Position numbers and translations under genes: made by a program. The notes under the pieces are model-generated. The model saw nothing but the letters and a program-made list of their open reading frames with translations. It was not told the origin of the DNA and made no database searches. DNA of 45,359 bases from Alphaproteobacteria bacterium (GTDB lineage: Bacteria; Pseudomonadota; Alphaproteobacteria; Rhizobiales; JAKIUO01): NCBI GenBank assembly GCA_024280475.1, contig JAJRQA010000128.1:1-45359 (forward strand), given 5' to 3'. Positions 44,242 through 45,359 of the stretch are shown piece by piece. Positions within the stretch are counted from its first letter, which is position 1. Each line of letters starts with the position of its first letter.

Positions 44242-45313
44242 TCATCGCAGCCAGTTGCTCTGCTTGATACTCATTGATGAGCGCATCAACAACCTCGTCC
44301 AGCCCATCCCCTGCCAAAATCGCTTCCAGCTTGTGAAGGGTGAGGCCAATGCGATGATCGGTGACGCGCCCCTGAGGGAAATTATAGGTACGAATGCGCT
44401 GCGAGCGATCCCCTGAACCGACCTGCCCGCGGCGCTCAGCGGCCCGCTCACTATCGATCTTCTGACGCTCCAGATCATACAAACGCGACAGCATCACCTT
44501 CATGGCTTTGGCGCGATTTTTGTGCTGACTTTTCTCATCTTGCTGTGTGACGATAGTGCCCGTTGGAATATGAGTAATGCGCACGGCACTATCAGTCGTG
44601 TTGACCGATTGGCCACCGGGTCCAGACGCCCGATAGACATCAATGCGCAAATCAGCTTCATTGACGTCTACATCCACTTCTTCAGCTTCAGGCAACACGG
44701 CGACTGTTGCCGCAGATGTATGAATACGGCCGCCCGATTCGGTTTCTGGCACACGCTGCACCCGGTGCACCCCGGACTCATATTTCATACGGGCAAACAC
44801 CCCCTTGCCCGTCACACTGGCAATCACTTCCTTAAAACCGCCCTGAGCACTTTCATTGGCCGACATGATCTGCATTTTCCAACCATTCAAATCGGCATAT
44901 CTTTGGTACATGCGATAAAGGCTGCCCGCAAAAAGCGCCGCCTCATCGCCGCCCGTGCCAGCTCGCACCTCTAAAATGGCACTTTTGTCATCGGCAATAT
45001 CACGCGGTAACAACTGGATTTGCAATTCATGATCAAGGCGCTCTATTTTTTCGTCAAGTTCGCCCTTTTCCAACTCCGCCATCTCTGCCATTTCAGCATC
45101 ACCATCTGCATCGGCAGCCAGCTCGGTGAGATCAGCAATCTCACTCAACGCGGCGCGCATTTCCTTGATGATCGCAACCATTGGATCGAGCTCGGAGAAC
45201 TCTTTTGACAGCTTGACGAAAATCTCTTGCTCGGGCGCTGTCGACAGCTCATCCTGGATCTGCTGCCAACGGTCGACCATATGGTCGAGTTTTTCTTTGG
45301 GTATGGTAGGCAT
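44222..45313 (-). CDS. prfA: Peptide chain release factor 1
   Basis: A 363-residue class I release factor for UAA and UAG codons. The GGQ motif is in '[20 protein letters not shown]'. The codon-recognition segment reads '[20 protein letters not shown]', which has PET at the position of E. coli PAT; acidic middle residues occur in other alphaproteobacterial RF1 proteins as far as I recall. '[20 protein letters not shown]' and '[20 protein letters not shown]' match RF1. It is complete, with the start 46 bases from the window end, and forms an operon with prmC. Confidence 0.97.
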   Translation of the reverse strand: MPTIPKEKLDHMVDRWQQIQDELSTAPEQEIFVKLSKEFSELDPMVAIIKEMRAALSEIADLTELAADADGDAEMAEMAELEKGELDEKIERLDHELQIQLLPRDIADDKSAILEVRAGTGGDEAALFAGSLYRMYQRYADLNGWKMQIMSANESAQGGFKEVIASVTGKGVFARMKYESGVHRVQRVPETESGGRIHTSAATVAVLPEAEEVDVDVNEADLRIDVYRASGPGGQSVNTTDSAVRITHIPTGTIVTQQDEKSQHKNRAKAMKVMLSRLYDLERQKIDSERAAERRGQVGSGDRSQRIRTYNFPQGRVTDHRIGLTLHKLEAILAGDGLDEVVDALINEYQAEQLAAMNEPSNV

Positions 45314-45359
45314 AATACAAATTTTTCCGTAAAAAAGATCGAGGATCGCCGAACAAGCC

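Overview
The window looks like a chromosomal segment of an alphaproteobacterium, most likely of the Hyphomicrobiales (Rhizobiales), with a base composition near 50% GC. The evidence is gene order and family content: prfA-prmC-DUF4167 near clpB, ftsE-ftsX divergent from an MJ0042 zinc-ribbon gene followed by hpt, a DUF4167 protein (typical of this order), an intergenic palindrome of a type I associate with this group, and CtrA-like boxes (TTAA-N7-TTAA). No rRNA, tRNA, CRISPR array, transposase or phage gene was seen.

Layout. 1-3000: an orphan sensor kinase and a membrane-anchored MsrA-MsrB fusion. 3100-9500: an acyltransferase-3/SGNH protein that converges on an unusual succinate dehydrogenase cluster (sdhC, repeat-rich spacer, sdhD, 56-bp tandem repeat, SUKH gene, sdhA, no sdhB), with a secreted HExxH protein upstream. 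9600-19500: an exopolysaccharide locus read outward in both directions from an AT-rich centre at 15.3-15.8 kb. The minus arm holds a Wzc/GumC-like chain-length protein with a degraded kinase site, a Wzy/VpsF-like polymerase, a GT4 glycosyltransferase and a GNAT protein. The plus arm holds a polyprenyl glycosylphosphotransferase, a JmjC/cupin-like oxygenase candidate and a CelD/BcsL acetyltransferase. A dense array of tiny hairpins lies inside the minus arm. 19500-24400: a PilZ protein under a perfect CtrA box, a class III aminotransferase with mtnA, an alpha/beta hydrolase and a DUF547 protein. 24600-31400: a two-gene secreted system consisting of a beta-propeller-like protein and a 1524-residue protein with DUF11-like domains and a long cationic tail of Cys-bounded repeats. 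31400-36900: plsC, an ftsX-ydcF gene fusion, ftsE, the zinc-ribbon protein and hpt. 36900-45300: clpB, a second cationic Cys-repeat secreted protein, MOSC and VOC proteins, DUF4167, a 763-bp gap without a gene, prmC and prfA.

How it fits together. Much of the window concerns the cell envelope: polysaccharide synthesis and acylation, c-di-GMP sensing (PilZ), FtsEX-controlled wall remodelling, phospholipid synthesis (PlsC), periplasmic methionine repair, and two unusual families of secreted cationic Cys-repeat proteins. The best candidates for something undescribed are those repeat proteins, the FtsX-YdcF fusion, the interrupted sdh cluster carrying a SUKH gene, and the nested tetraloop hairpin array at 12.8-13.1 kb.
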